Part shown: in pieces, positions 13,353 to 25,400 of the stretch | Layout: each line of letters starts with the position of its first letter | Numbering within the stretch: position 1 is the first letter of the stretch | NCBI RefSeq assembly: GCF_949628265.1 | Contig: NC_088787.1 | Coordinates: forward strand, 11,708,501-11,772,500 | Reading direction: 5' to 3' | DNA: 64,000 nucleotides | Source: Cloeon dipterum | Lineage: Eukaryota > Arthropoda > Insecta > Ephemeroptera > Baetidae | Made by a program: the position numbers and the translations under genes | Notes under the pieces: model-generated | Seen by the model: only the letters and a program-made list of their open reading frames with translations | Told to the model about the DNA's origin: nothing | The model's database searches: none

Positions 13353-16300
13353 TCAGACGCGATGCGTTTGTGGATTGGGGAGCGGCTCCTTGATGAGATA
13401 GTCGCTTAGGTAAATGGGGTTGTAGCATGGCACTTTGGCCGCTCGCAGCGGGCTCAGGTCTGTGTTGACTTTGTTCATATCTACGAAGCAGTGAGTCACG
13501 CTCTTTAAGTCATCACTCCTGCGAATCAAAATTGTAGGAATTAAAAAACACTTTTTCAAAGTAAAAAAATCTTTGTTGACGTTTCCACGGCAATTGGATG
13601 GATTTATTTTTGTTTTCAGCATATCGAAATAAATCATTATCAGGGCAGAATGCAAAGTAGCAGGATTGAGCCTCAAATCGTTGCGGAATTAAGCGTATTA
13701 AAATTAAAAGTAATCACTATCGCCATCTATCGGCAGCTTTGGACACCAAGAGCTTTCACAAATGGTGAATAGAGGGTAAAAAGATCTAGGTAAAATTCAA
13801 TTTTTTTATCGTTAACGCTAAAAAATAATCTTAGAGAAATTTTTACAAATGGCTCGACTGCGTGGAAATTAATAAAGGATATAAATATATAGAGCTATTT
13901 TTTTTAAATTTTCACTAATAGCTAACCATCCTGAATAATCCAAATTTTTTACTTATATTTAAATTAAGTCAGGCATGCAAAAATCAGCTTTGCTGTGAAT
14001 AGCAGTAAATATCAAATCACCAGCAAGTCCAGTGATATTGAAAATTTTGAAATATCAAATTCTATCAGCATGCTGAGAGTTAAAAGAATCAAAAGTTTGA
14101 ATAATCGATAAACACAGCAAGAACTAATGGTAATTAAATCTGCTGATTAAAAACTGCCTCCCTGGAAAGACATTATTTGCATTGGGTACTCACGGGTAGG
14201 GGACGACAGAACCTCCACCAGCGGTGATCATGCGCTCGAAGGCGGCCGTCTTGTGTGGGGCGCCGAGCAGGACAGCGCGGAAGCAAGCAAAGGCTCCCGC
14301 TTTGCCGGCGGCGGCCTTGCGTCTCCAGCGGTAGCATGCGGCGGCCAGCTCCGAGGCGAGCGGATTGTCCTCGACGAGGGGCTCGAGGAAGGACGCGGCC
14401 GCCGGGTTGCCCCACTCGAAGTCGTCCTCGGACAGGAAGGAGCCGCTGCGAGCCGATTGGATCAGGAATTGCGGGTGCACCACCCAGAGGCCGGCGGCCA
14501 TGGCCGCCAGCAGCTTCTCGCTGCGGCTTGGGTTTGAAGTGATCAAGTGCGTGGCGGCAGGGTCGAAGTTCTTCAGCTTGGACATGCTGCCGCCCAGCTT
14601 AGTAACCACCAGCGATATGTGCTCGAGGTCCCGCTCAACCAAGCCTGTCACCATGAACAGCGGCGGCGGCCGCTCCACCAGCTGCAATGTCTCCTCATGC
14701 TCTTCTACCGGCTCTGGATCTGCCTTGGCGACCGCGGCGGTGGACGTTGATGGCATGTTTTCTTTCTCGTGATCGACCCCGTTTTCTGTTTCTTTTTGAG
14801 AACTGTATTTCTGCAACACATATAAAGAGAGTGTGAGGAAGTTGAGACAAAAATCCTGAACAAGATGCTTAAAAACAGGATAATAAGATTTATTTCCAGA
14901 GATCAAGCTAACAATTAAGAATTTTTATAAATCAAATCCATGCTAAATCAGTTGTAAATGGGCTGTTGTTCTTTTAATTTTCTAAAAAAATTATATATTC
15001 CTGGATATCTGCCTCTTTCAAGCTCCAGTGTTTGTTGAAAATGATTTTGATAAAAATGTTCATTTGAATCTTTTAATCATCTGTTTTGATACTTGAATGT
15101 TTTCCCTATTTTGCACGTGATTTCAAATTTATTTTAGATCAAAATGTCGGGGTATTAATAAATTCCCAACCAATATTAATATTTATACAAAGATTTCCTT
15201 CAACTTAGGCAGAAAATCATGGAATTAGTGAAAAAATGTTATAATCAAAATTTCAATTTAAGCAGCCATCCAGTCCTGAGCCAAATAAATATCAGGTTAT
15301 TGTGTCTTTTTATTTCAAGATAAATAAAGCGTTTATATTTTCTGAATTCTTCTGTAAGGAAACGATGATAATTTTTCTTAATATTACGGCACTTGCTGGA
15401 AATGTTTAAGACTCTTCATAATTTCTCACTATGGTTCATTACGTTTTGAATGCCTTCCCTAATGAGTGCGAGAACTCAAATTTATTTTTGACCCTTTTTT
15501 AAATAGACCAAACCAAAAAGAATCCTTCTTTGCAAACAGACACTTGTTAACATCGAATGTAGTTTACGGTTAATTATTTTAATGTTGTTGTATCATTCTG
15601 GCACGAGTAGCTGTGTTTACATAAAATATTTTAAGTGGCAATGAAATTATCAGGGATACAATTTTTAAAGCCACATAATCTCGAACGTTTAAAACCTTTT
15701 CAACTCTTTGCAGGTTCCAGAGGTTCGTTACGCTTTCTATATTCAACGATAAATTCAAGAAAATACTTAAAATTGAAACATAGTACCAACCTTCAAGAGC
15801 TCGTCATCAATATCCGAGTCATTGGAAACATCCCTTCGCCTCTTCCGGTTGAGTTCGTCCAGCTCCTCCTCAATCTCCTCAATTCGCATTCTTTTATTCA
15901 CCTTCTTAATTAAGAAAATGATTGCTTCAATCCAAAACTCCAAATTGCTGAGCAGAAACAAACCTCCATTGGCGCATCCCCGCTGGTAGTTTTAGGCGTC
16001 GAGTCAGGAATAGAGTTGAGGTATCTCTTCCACGCCTTCCTGGTCTCGGGGGACACGGGAGAGTCGCCTTCCTTCATCACCTGTCCATACGGCGTCTCAG
16101 GGGTGGACAGATAGTCAGGGTCCAGCCTGTCCACCGCCTTACGGAAGCTGGTCAGGGACAGTCTGGCGATTCGCTTCACTTCATCTGTTGAGCTCTCTTC
16201 AGAAGGCATGTACGGTGTTACAGGCGTGAAAGGGGTTGGGAATCCGTCTTTTGGAGGGGGACGAACTGGTGTCACCATTCCCTGAAAGAAAAATCTTGTT

Positions 16301-19300
16301 AGTAGGAGGAAAATATTCATTTTAATTTCTATAGAGCAGAAATAGGTTTGTTGAGTTAACAGACACAGCTTCCAAGGTTAAAAATTAACAGGTAAAGGTT
16401 ATGAAAATTAGGGATTTTTATTTTTTACTACTGATTTGTGGATTAAATTGTATGATGTCTACCATAATAGGTGTATGAATTTAGGGAGAAAAACGGCAAG
16501 AAATTGACAACAGCTTAAGAGTTTAAAATTACTAGAAAATTTGGAGGCAGGAAACCAAAAATTAGCTTGTATTAAGCTTTGTTTTTTTTTTATTAAATTG
16601 CTGTTTTACTTAGTTACTAAGTTACTAAACAGTAATTATTTTAGAGCAATACATGACCTTTGCTGTGTATGAACCAACCATACACATTGATTTAGTAATA
16701 AGTCTTCCCCAATTACATGTGGAACAAACCTGATCTTCTCGTTGAATTGACGTGGCAGAGGTGGAGAGGACTGAGGCTGACGGGGAAGGAGCTGCCGGGC
16801 CAGACAAAAGGAAAGGTTCCTCTGACAGACGCGAGTTTGAAGCAGCGCACTGCAGCAGCCAGTCCTTGGTGACGGCAGGCAACTGCCACTTGGACGCCGC
16901 AACGAACTTGGTACCCTCAGAACTGGGGCAAATCAGGTGTGTAGACGCGAGTGCACCTCGTGCTGGAGTTGCTTTCTTTGCGAATATTTCCTGGTACCTG
17001 GAATTTAGATTTTTTCTTACAAAACTATAAAAAATATGCAACAAAATGTCTAAATCAACAAAGCATTATTTCTTGTTTTGGCATTTAATGATTTCAGCTA
17101 GAACCTACTTGGCTCCCATTTCTGTGGCCAAGGTTGACAGGTAAGATCTCTCTCTGCCCGTGTATGTGCTGATGGTGATGACAGTGCCATCAAGCGGCTT
17201 CCTAGGCCTGAAGAGTATGGGCCTGTGGTAGTAGTTAATGGGCAAGACCTCTCCTTGCTCGCTGCATTCTTGGATCCAGTACTCAGTCACCTGATTAGGC
17301 GCTGCTGCTTGCACTTTGAACGGACCAATGATGTAGTCAGCGTCCTTGGACACCACCGAACCGCCCATCGACTCCAAGGTGGTGCGTAACTCGGAGCTTT
17401 CGGACTTGTTCAGGCCCTTCAACTGGAACTTGAGCTTGCTAAACACCAGCAGGGGAAGCGCCAGTTCTTCTTCCTCCTCTCCTTCATTGTCATGATTTTC
17501 AGCACTTGGTTCAGCCTGGGAAGCAGAAGGAGGCAGGTTGTCCTTCAGGTATTCCTGCATCACGGCCAGATCGTTCTTGGCGGTTCTGAAAAGGATTTAT
17601 GGATTTAAATTAAAGAGGATTGACACTGCGAAATCCTGGAAAATTCTTGTTGCCAATGCATGAACTCATTTCTATAAAATCAGTTGAAGCCAAAATTGCC
17701 CTGTCAATATTTTGAGAAAAGTGGCTGCAAAGTTAGCTTGCTTTTCAAATGGTGAGGACTGTCTCTTTATTTAAAATCCTATTTTATTACACATCAAAGA
17801 GTTTCCGTAGAAGTTTTCATAATTATTTTGAGTTTAGTAATGCTTAAGATATAAATTGGTGGACAAAGTAACAAATAAAATGAAAAATCTTGATGTAAAA
17901 ATGCCATGGAATCTGCTGTAATTGCAACCCAAGCTTTTAACTATGCGAAACAGAAGAAAATTTGGAATTTAAATATTTGAATTTATGCTCAGGTTGACTT
18001 TCAAGCGTTCTTATAGGTAGTGGAAAAACAGACTGAGCTAATGTCATTTTTTTTAACAAATGAAATGGAATTTTTAATGCTGGCTTACCAATGTGGACAA
18101 AAATGCATTTTAAAAAATAATAATGAACACCCCAGATGACAAAGAAATGGTTCAAATTTTCATAAAATAAAATAAATATATTTAATTCATATCAGCAAAC
18201 ATTAAACCTATCAGGCTTAACTTTAAAAGTGACAATTAAATAAAATATAGCAGAATAGACAAATTTTAAGCTTACTTGGGAGAAATGGTCAGCTTCTGGG
18301 GCGACTTGAACATCTGCATGCCTCTCTTGCTAAGAGGCGAGGGCGGCTCGGTAGCCGGCTGTTCGCCACTGGCCTCAGCAGCGTGCTGCAGTTCAAAACT
18401 GCGAAACAGCCAACTGAGCGGCACAACAGGCGGCTTGCGGCTGAGCCGCGCCAGGGCATGCGCCTCCAAAGGCCGCAAACTTTTGCCAGCCTGCAGCACA
18501 TGCGTCAATCCCTCAGAGATGTCATCAAAGCGGGTGGCGCCGCTGCTATTCAGCATCTTGCGCAACTTGTCCTGAATGCACGGCATTCCCTCTGACACGT
18601 AAATCCTACAGCCATCCAGAAAGAGGCCTGCTTTTCTAATCTGTAATTTAATTATCAATTAATCTCAAGAGCGAATACCATCAAAAACCAATTTTAAATT
18701 ATTTAGGAACTTTGTTATATCCTGTCATTTTTTTTTTTTTGTATCAAAATAAACTTGCTTCCAGAAGGCCCTTGAAACCATCACAAAATATATTTTTAAT
18801 CTAGAAACACAGCATTTTGTTAAATTAACCAGAAATCACAGAATAAAAACATAATTTTACAAGATTGTTTTGGGTTTTCATACCTGCGCTTGATTGATAT
18901 CTCCAAAAATGTATCCTTTTTAGATTTTATTATTGCTCTTGTTGATTTAAGATGCATTACAATTCCTTTCTTTTTAAGTGTTAATAACTCAGATATTTTT
19001 GGTAAAAATGTTAATTCAAGTTCAGGAAAAAAAGTAAAAATATTCAAACATTTTATAGAAATTGTGTATCCGGGTTTTTCAGCAATGAAAAAATCAATAC
19101 ATAAATAAAATGAAAGATAACAGGATGCTATGATTTTGTTTAAATGAGTGCCCTGAATTTCCAGTTCATATCCTTGAATAAAAAAAAACATTATCAAACC
19201 TCAGTAATGGGCAGCTTCATGATTTTCATGGCAGCATCCGGCTCTTTCTCCGGCGTCCTGGGTGGCTCTCGCCTCTCAGGGGGCCGCGGCTCAGCAAATG

Positions 19301-20920
19301 ACATGTTCGTCGCACATGATACAGTGGACATCATGGTCTCATTGATTTTATTCTGCTGCGGAGGCTGATGGGCAATGGCACTCACGCAGGAGAGGTCCCC
19401 AAGCTCTGTTTGACACGAATCATAAGTGAAAAATTGCGTCAAATAATAAAAATCTAGGGCTGCTCACGTGTGGCGTCGTTACGCTCGGGCGTTGAAGTTC
19501 CCGGCTTGACTTTCACCTCGTAGGCCGCGTAGTTGAGCGAGTAGCCGGCCTTGGCTGAGTCCGATATCCAGTTCTCAGTCACGCACGGGATATTCCACTG
19601 CACGGCCGCCCGGTACTTGTCACCGGTGGCTGTGGACACGATCAGCACGTCCGTGTCCGTGGAAGTCATTGATGGACAGTATTGCCCACCTGTAAATTTA
19701 TTCAACATTTTGCTACAAAATACAAATTTTAAGATAAAAGCCGGTTGCAATAAGAAATGAGTTGAATGAATACAATACAATAAAAATTTTTTGAAGAAAA
19801 ACGCCTTGCAATTTTTTTTAAATGATTTCTTGTGCTGCTTGTTACAGTTCCGAATTTCCTTTTTTGATATAAAAATTTCCCTTTCGATTGAGCAAGTGTA
19901 AGGGTTTATCAAATCATTAATGTGTTGATAAATGCCTAATAAAAATCAGCATTTTTTTACAACTTTCGGCAAGTCTCTAGTGTTTAAAAATCCTTCTGTT
20001 TTAAGTATAGCATAACAATAAAAATTAAAAAAAAAACAGAACTTAACCCAAGTCAACAAACACGAACCGTTCTGCTCGATGATGGATTTGATCTTGTCCT
20101 TCTTCGCCTTGGTGAACTGCGAGGAGGTGATGGTGAGCCCCTGGAAGGGTGGGCATCTGAGCGAGATGTACGGCTCATCCAACGCGGATTGGTGCTTCTT
20201 CTGGTTCGCCTCCCACGTTTCATGAACCCAATTTTCCAACATGACAGGGATCTTGATCTCGATGGCGCACTGGTACTTGTCCGTGTTGGTCGACTGGGTC
20301 ACAAGGTGCGTCACCTGCGTGGCCCCAGACCCATTACAAATTTTCATAAAAAAATATTTAAGCAGACTTACGACAGTGGATAAATTTTTCTCAAAGATCC
20401 CACCCATGAATCGCACTTTCCTGCCCAACTCGTCCTTTTGTGACAATTTGAAGCCTGAGACGCACACCCGGAGACCCCGCATTGCCAGCGAGAAGACCGG
20501 ATAACTGCTCTCAGGGGTTGGCTCGCCCTTGCTCAGGCACTCAAGGATGCACGGTGCTCCCAATACCCTGACATACGTGGTTCATAATTACTTTTCTTAC
20601 TTATCGTGTTTGAAACTCACGCGCATGGAGCGTTCTCCTTCAGCAGCCGCTCAAAAAATTTGCCCTGAAAGGTCTCGAAAACAAACACCGATTTGCGGTC
20701 CACCTGTAGTTTGTCGCACTCTGATTCGTCCACCATTTTCGGCATGATCAGCTTCTCCTGACAGCTCTTTAAAATTAAATAATTGGTTCAATTCTAATGT
20801 AACGTAGGTGCGATGAGTTTAAAATGTAACCTGGAAGGCCTTCGTGAAGCATTGTGCAGGGCTCTTTGACTGACGAACAAAATACATTCGGAGACCTCGC
20901 TCGTTGAAACTCTTCTCCAT
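13353..20920 (-). CDS. TOPBP1: TOPBP1, multi-BRCT DNA replication and checkpoint scaffold (13 exons)
   Basis: Exons (high to low): 20920-20831, 20766-20621, 20567-20372, 20314-20068, 19689-19468, 19405-19200, 18640-18276, 17585-17109, 16997-16730, 16281-15964, 15904-15791, 14810-14194, 13518-13353. They total 3432 nt, predicting 1143 residues, and every junction is in frame. TOPBP1 is a nuclear phosphopeptide-binding scaffold for origin firing and ATR activation. A BRCT0-like segment (about 50-90) is followed by BRCT1 (about 108-195, with THLVT), BRCT2 (195-285, with EQNGGQY created across the exon 4/5 splice), BRCT3 (370-455, PLSWLF), BRCT4 (535-620), BRCT5 (625-715, ASTHLICPS and KWQLPAVTKDWLLQ) and a C-terminal BRCT7/8-like pair (about 920-1143, ATHLITSNP). 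The region 740-845 is Pro/Thr-rich with several TP motifs. It is shorter than the human protein (about 1,500), and I see no BRCT6. The start ATG at 20920 opens MEKSFNERGLRMYFV. Confidence 0.93.
13530..13775. repeat. Second copy of the dispersed repeat seen near 1.0-1.7 kb
   Basis: The block aaatctttgttgacgtttcc (13567 on) matches 1080-1100 with one change. The later block caggattgagcc through gccatctatcggcagctttggacaccaagagctttc (13660-13756) matches 1577-1672 in the same order and orientation. The central hairpin is missing. The copy ends inside the last intron of TOPBP1 and touches the acceptor side at 13519. Confidence 0.6.
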
Positions 20921-22400
20921 TGTGTAATGTGTGTGCGTTGCAGATATTCCCTAAATCCCTAATAAATTGAAACCATTCGATATCTGTGCCACCTCCAGTG
21001 GCCTTGAACTGTGTGATTATTTCGTGAAACGGGTGAAACGCAAACAAAGGGCCGGAAGAATCTTATTTTGGCTGTTGCTGCGGTTGCTGCGGACGGATCA
21101 CGGATCCTTTGGCGCCTATCGCACAGCTGCGACAGCTGACTGAAAGAGAGAGAGAGAGAGAGAGAGAGAGACCAGGAGAGGGGGTTCGTCGGGTTCGAGA
21201 CACAACGCTACTGCTTGGAAATGGCGGTTTAAATTCAAATAGTTAAATGTTTGAGCACATGTAAAGGGTTCTGAAGAGAGTACGATTTCCACAATTTTCT
21301 TTTCCGCCAGAATTCTGAACATGAATTAACTAGGTATCGTATTATTTATCTTCATAAGAACAAAACGAGTCTTACTTTACTGTTTTTCTGTTAAACATTT
21401 TTTGGGTTTCATTGGTGCCAAAAAATCAGCAAACAAATTTTATTTTCATTCAGGTTTATTATAATCTTGCTAGCGATTTCGGCCAAAAACAAGCCCATTG
21501 TTGTTTATTCTCACAAATTTTCAAAAACATTCATGTTACATATAGCAAGTCATTAAGAATATATATCTTACTAAAACCCTGTCCAGGAGGACAGAGCCGG
21601 AGTGGGCCCAGAGACTATAGTTATTGAAAACTAACAATAACAATTTAAAAACTTGGAATCACGTACAGTATTCCTTGCAGAGAGGATTAAACTGAGAGGC
21701 ACACTTCATGTTTTCATCACAGGTGGAAGCCAAAATTTCAAAAAAAAAAAAAAATTAATTTTAAAAACGAAATGAATTTTAAATCACTTTATCATAGAAC
21801 TAATAATCTAGGTTAAGTTACTGGAAATCAATTTTACAGAAGGTTCCAACACGCTTATTTCTTTGTACAAGTCCCATAGTCCTATGTGGCGTCTTCCGCA
21901 GTTAAGGCGCCGTGCGCGGCGCGGGTAGTCTTTTTCACCTTTTTCTTGTCATTTTTTTGTAAGTGGTGCACAGGAGGAGTGTTATTGAGCGACCGCACTA
22001 ATGTAGACTAATTGCATGTCTTTCACTCTCACACACACGCACACATTTGATCATCGGTTTAGCTTTCTCTGCACATTATTCACTACAGACCAGGAGGATT
22101 CCTGTTACTTTTCATTGATAATTGTCCCATCTGTTGACCAATGTGTTCCATCTAATAAAAAGATATTACAATGATTAGATATAATGTGAAACATAGACTT
22201 GACAAAAAGGTGTATTACTGTATTATTTTCCATGTTTTGAAATCAATTAGCTCTTTTATTATTTTTATCAGAACTTTCCATTCATATTAAAGACAAAAAT
22301 CTTTTAATAGTTTTGTTGCCTTGATAAAAAAATGAATAATTGGAGTTATGTGCCCCGAAAAATTGCACATTGCTTGGATGGGCTTGAAAGAAAACTTTAC
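20921..22400. other. Intergenic region between TOPBP1 and the ZNFX1-like gene
   Basis: This stretch should contain the TOPBP1 promoter on the minus strand. A (GA)n tract sits at about 21144-21171, a CA-rich run at 22030-22046, and several A/T homopolymers follow. Scanning the minus strand for further NFX1-type zinc-finger exons of the neighbouring helicase gave none. Confidence 0.55.
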
Positions 22401-25400
22401 CTCATCTGGGCAGCATTTAGGGCAGTCTTCGTTGCACTTTTTAGTGCACCTCTTTCTGCATTTCTGACAAATACGTTGGCAGGGTTGCCTGCACAAGCCA
22501 TGATCATCCGTTCCTGCGTGACAAACTGCGAAGCAGCTGTGGCCGCAGGGCATAATCATCATGCACATCTTGCTGCAGCCACCGTAAGGGGACCGATATT
22601 TTATTTCTTCCCCGTTTCTCACCTTAAAGATCTGATCTAGATGCAACTCGCACCTGTAACATAATATTTTTTGGATTAAAACAACAGTTGTATGATTTTT
22701 TTTATTAGCAAAATTACAATCTTAAAATTTAAAAATGAGTATATTCAATATTTATTTACGTATAATTTTAAATCAAAGGAAGGATCCATATTAAGTGAAC
22801 CCCTGTTTGGCAAGTGGTCTTCAGATCTTGATGAAATTCGGTGGAGATGATGCCCTAGGGAACCTAAGTTAAACCCTAAAATATTAGGTCAAAATTCCAA
22901 AAATTGTTCATTTTACAGGGGTTCAAAATTTGAGATTTTTGAAAAAGGTGATGTTTTCGGCGATTTGTAACTTGGACTCTGTTTATAGAAAACACAAAAA
23001 TTAGGTATCCAAAATATTTTACGTTTGATGCCAAACAACTTTCCCACGATGACCAACTTCGTAGGTCAAAGGTCAAGGTCACTAAATTGGGGTCAAACTT
23101 TTCAAAAAAATCCCACATACCCAAGTACATAAAATTTGGGAAATTCAAAATAGCCAAAATGTGCCTCATATCCATGGTAACAACATATAAAAAATTGGCG
23201 ATACGTTTTTTTTTCGTTTTCGAGATATTTTGAATTGAGTGTTTAAAATCGATGTTTTCCGAGTCTTCTGATCATCAATAAAAACACGTTTTCCGCTTAA
23301 TCTCAGCTTCTATGGGTCCGATTTACAAAAACCGCACACCGTTTGATACGTAATGACCTCCCCTAGGTAATGCAAGTGATCATAAGGGTGCCCACCCCCT
23401 TCAAACCCTTAACCACCCCCTGGAAATCCGAAAAATTAATTTTTTCATATTTTTAACCTCTATCTCGACAAATTAAGCGTGACACCAATCAAGTATGTCG
23501 CAAAATAGTTACAATAATAAATATTATTATTTTCTTTGTAGAGGAAACCTTAAAAAAAATAAAATTGCTAATATGAAGATATTAAAAAAATTATTTAGGT
23601 TTATTTTAAAATAGCATTATATTTGGTTTTAGTTTATTTAAAATAACTTGATTAAACTTTATTTATTAATATTTTAAAAATAAATTTAATATTTCACACT
23701 GTTCTTTTATTATTATAAATAAATGCAACCAATACAAAATGTAGAACCATCATAATTTGGTGCATATGGTGTGCAATTTCAGATATTTGAATTGGTTGCA
23801 TTTATTAATTTATTTTTAAAATATTAATAAATAAAGTTTAATCAAGTTATTTTAAATAAACTAAAACCAAATATAATGCTATTTTAAAATAAACCTAAAT
23901 AATTTTTTTAATATCTTCATATTAGCAATTTTATTTTTTTTAAGGTTTCCTCTACAAAGAAAATAATAATATTTATTATTGTAACTATTTTGCGACATAC
24001 TTGATTGGTGTCACGCTTAATTTGTCGAGATAGAGGTTAAAAATATGAAAAAATTAATTTTTCGGATTTCCAGGGGGTGGTTAAGGGTTTGAAGGGGGTG
24101 GGCACCCTTATGATCACTTGCATTACCTAGGGGAGGTCATTACGTATCAAACGGTGTGCGGTTTTTGTAAATCGGACCCATAGAAGCTGAGATTAAGCGG
24201 AAAACGTGTTTTTATTGATGATCAGAAGACTCGGAAAACATCGATTTTAAACACTCAATTCAAAATATCTCGAAAACGAAAAAAAAAACGTATCGCCAAT
24301 TTTTTATATGTTGTTACCATGGATATGAGGCACATTTTGGCTATTTTGAATTTCCCAAATTTTATGTACTTGGGTATGTGGGATTTTTTTGAAAAGTTTG
24401 ACCCCAATTTAGTGACCTTGACCTTTGACCTACGAAGTTGGTCATCGTGGGAAAGTTGTTTGGCATCAAACGTAAAATATTTTGGATACCTAATTTTTGT
24501 GTTTTCTATAAACAGAGTCCAAGTTACAAATCGTCGAAAACATCACCTTTTTCAAAAATCTCAAATTTTGAACCCCTGTAAAATGAACAATTTTTGGAAT
24601 TTTGACCTAATATTTTAGGGTTTAACTTAGGTTCCCTAGGGCATCATCTCCACCGAATTTCATCAAGATCTGAAGACCACTTGCCAAACAGGGGTTCACT
24701 TAATATGGATCCTTCCCAAAAGATTTACAATACCTGAGATCCAATGTGTCAGAAACAGCTCCTGAACTGCTGAGATTCCATCCGATCCATCTCCACATGT
24801 CACTCCCTCTGGCCAGAGTGTGAATGTTGCCAGCAATGACAAGACCGATTTTGGCTCTGCTAAGAGCAACGCACACCCTGTTGGGTGTGTTCACAAAGCC
24901 AATTTGACCTTGCTGATTGCTGCGTACTAGGGACAACAGAATTATGTTGCATTCCTCCCCTTGAAAGTCGTCAACCACGGCAACGCGAACCTTTGTGAGG
25001 GCTTCTAATTCTGGGGTGACTTTTTCCCCTTTGTTGGCTTTCTCTGCTTTGATGGCCCTGATGATCTGTAAAAGTGTGTTTATTTCATTTCCATAAATAG
25101 TGTTGATATCAATCGTCCTCACTTTTTTAATCTCATACATCTGGCCTTTGTACATAGTCAAGATAGTTATATCTTTTTCTGAGTAGTCACGCTGAAACAG
25201 CAAATGCTGGCAGACGCCAACGAGGAAGCGCGCCTCGTGCAAATTTATCCACGACATGCCGCCCTTTAAAAAATGCGTGCTTTATATAAAGATAATCATA
25301 AAATTATTTCGGCTATAATTACATTCTCTTGTGTTTCCAATTCCCCGTGATGTACGAAGGAAACTATCTTCCTCAAACCCTTTGGTAGCGGTTTCTCGAA

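Noticed and set aside
21650-21730. Cys-rich minus-strand stretch ending KCASQFNPLCKEYCT-stop
   Set aside because: Only four cysteines, no acceptor or start in frame (it runs into an A/T homopolymer), and it does not fit the NFX1 finger pattern expected for the next ZNFX1 exon.
22876-24618. Identical 99-codon frames in the two palindrome arms
   Set aside because: They have no family resemblance, AT-rich codon content and no splice or promoter context. Identity follows from the near-perfect inverted repeat.
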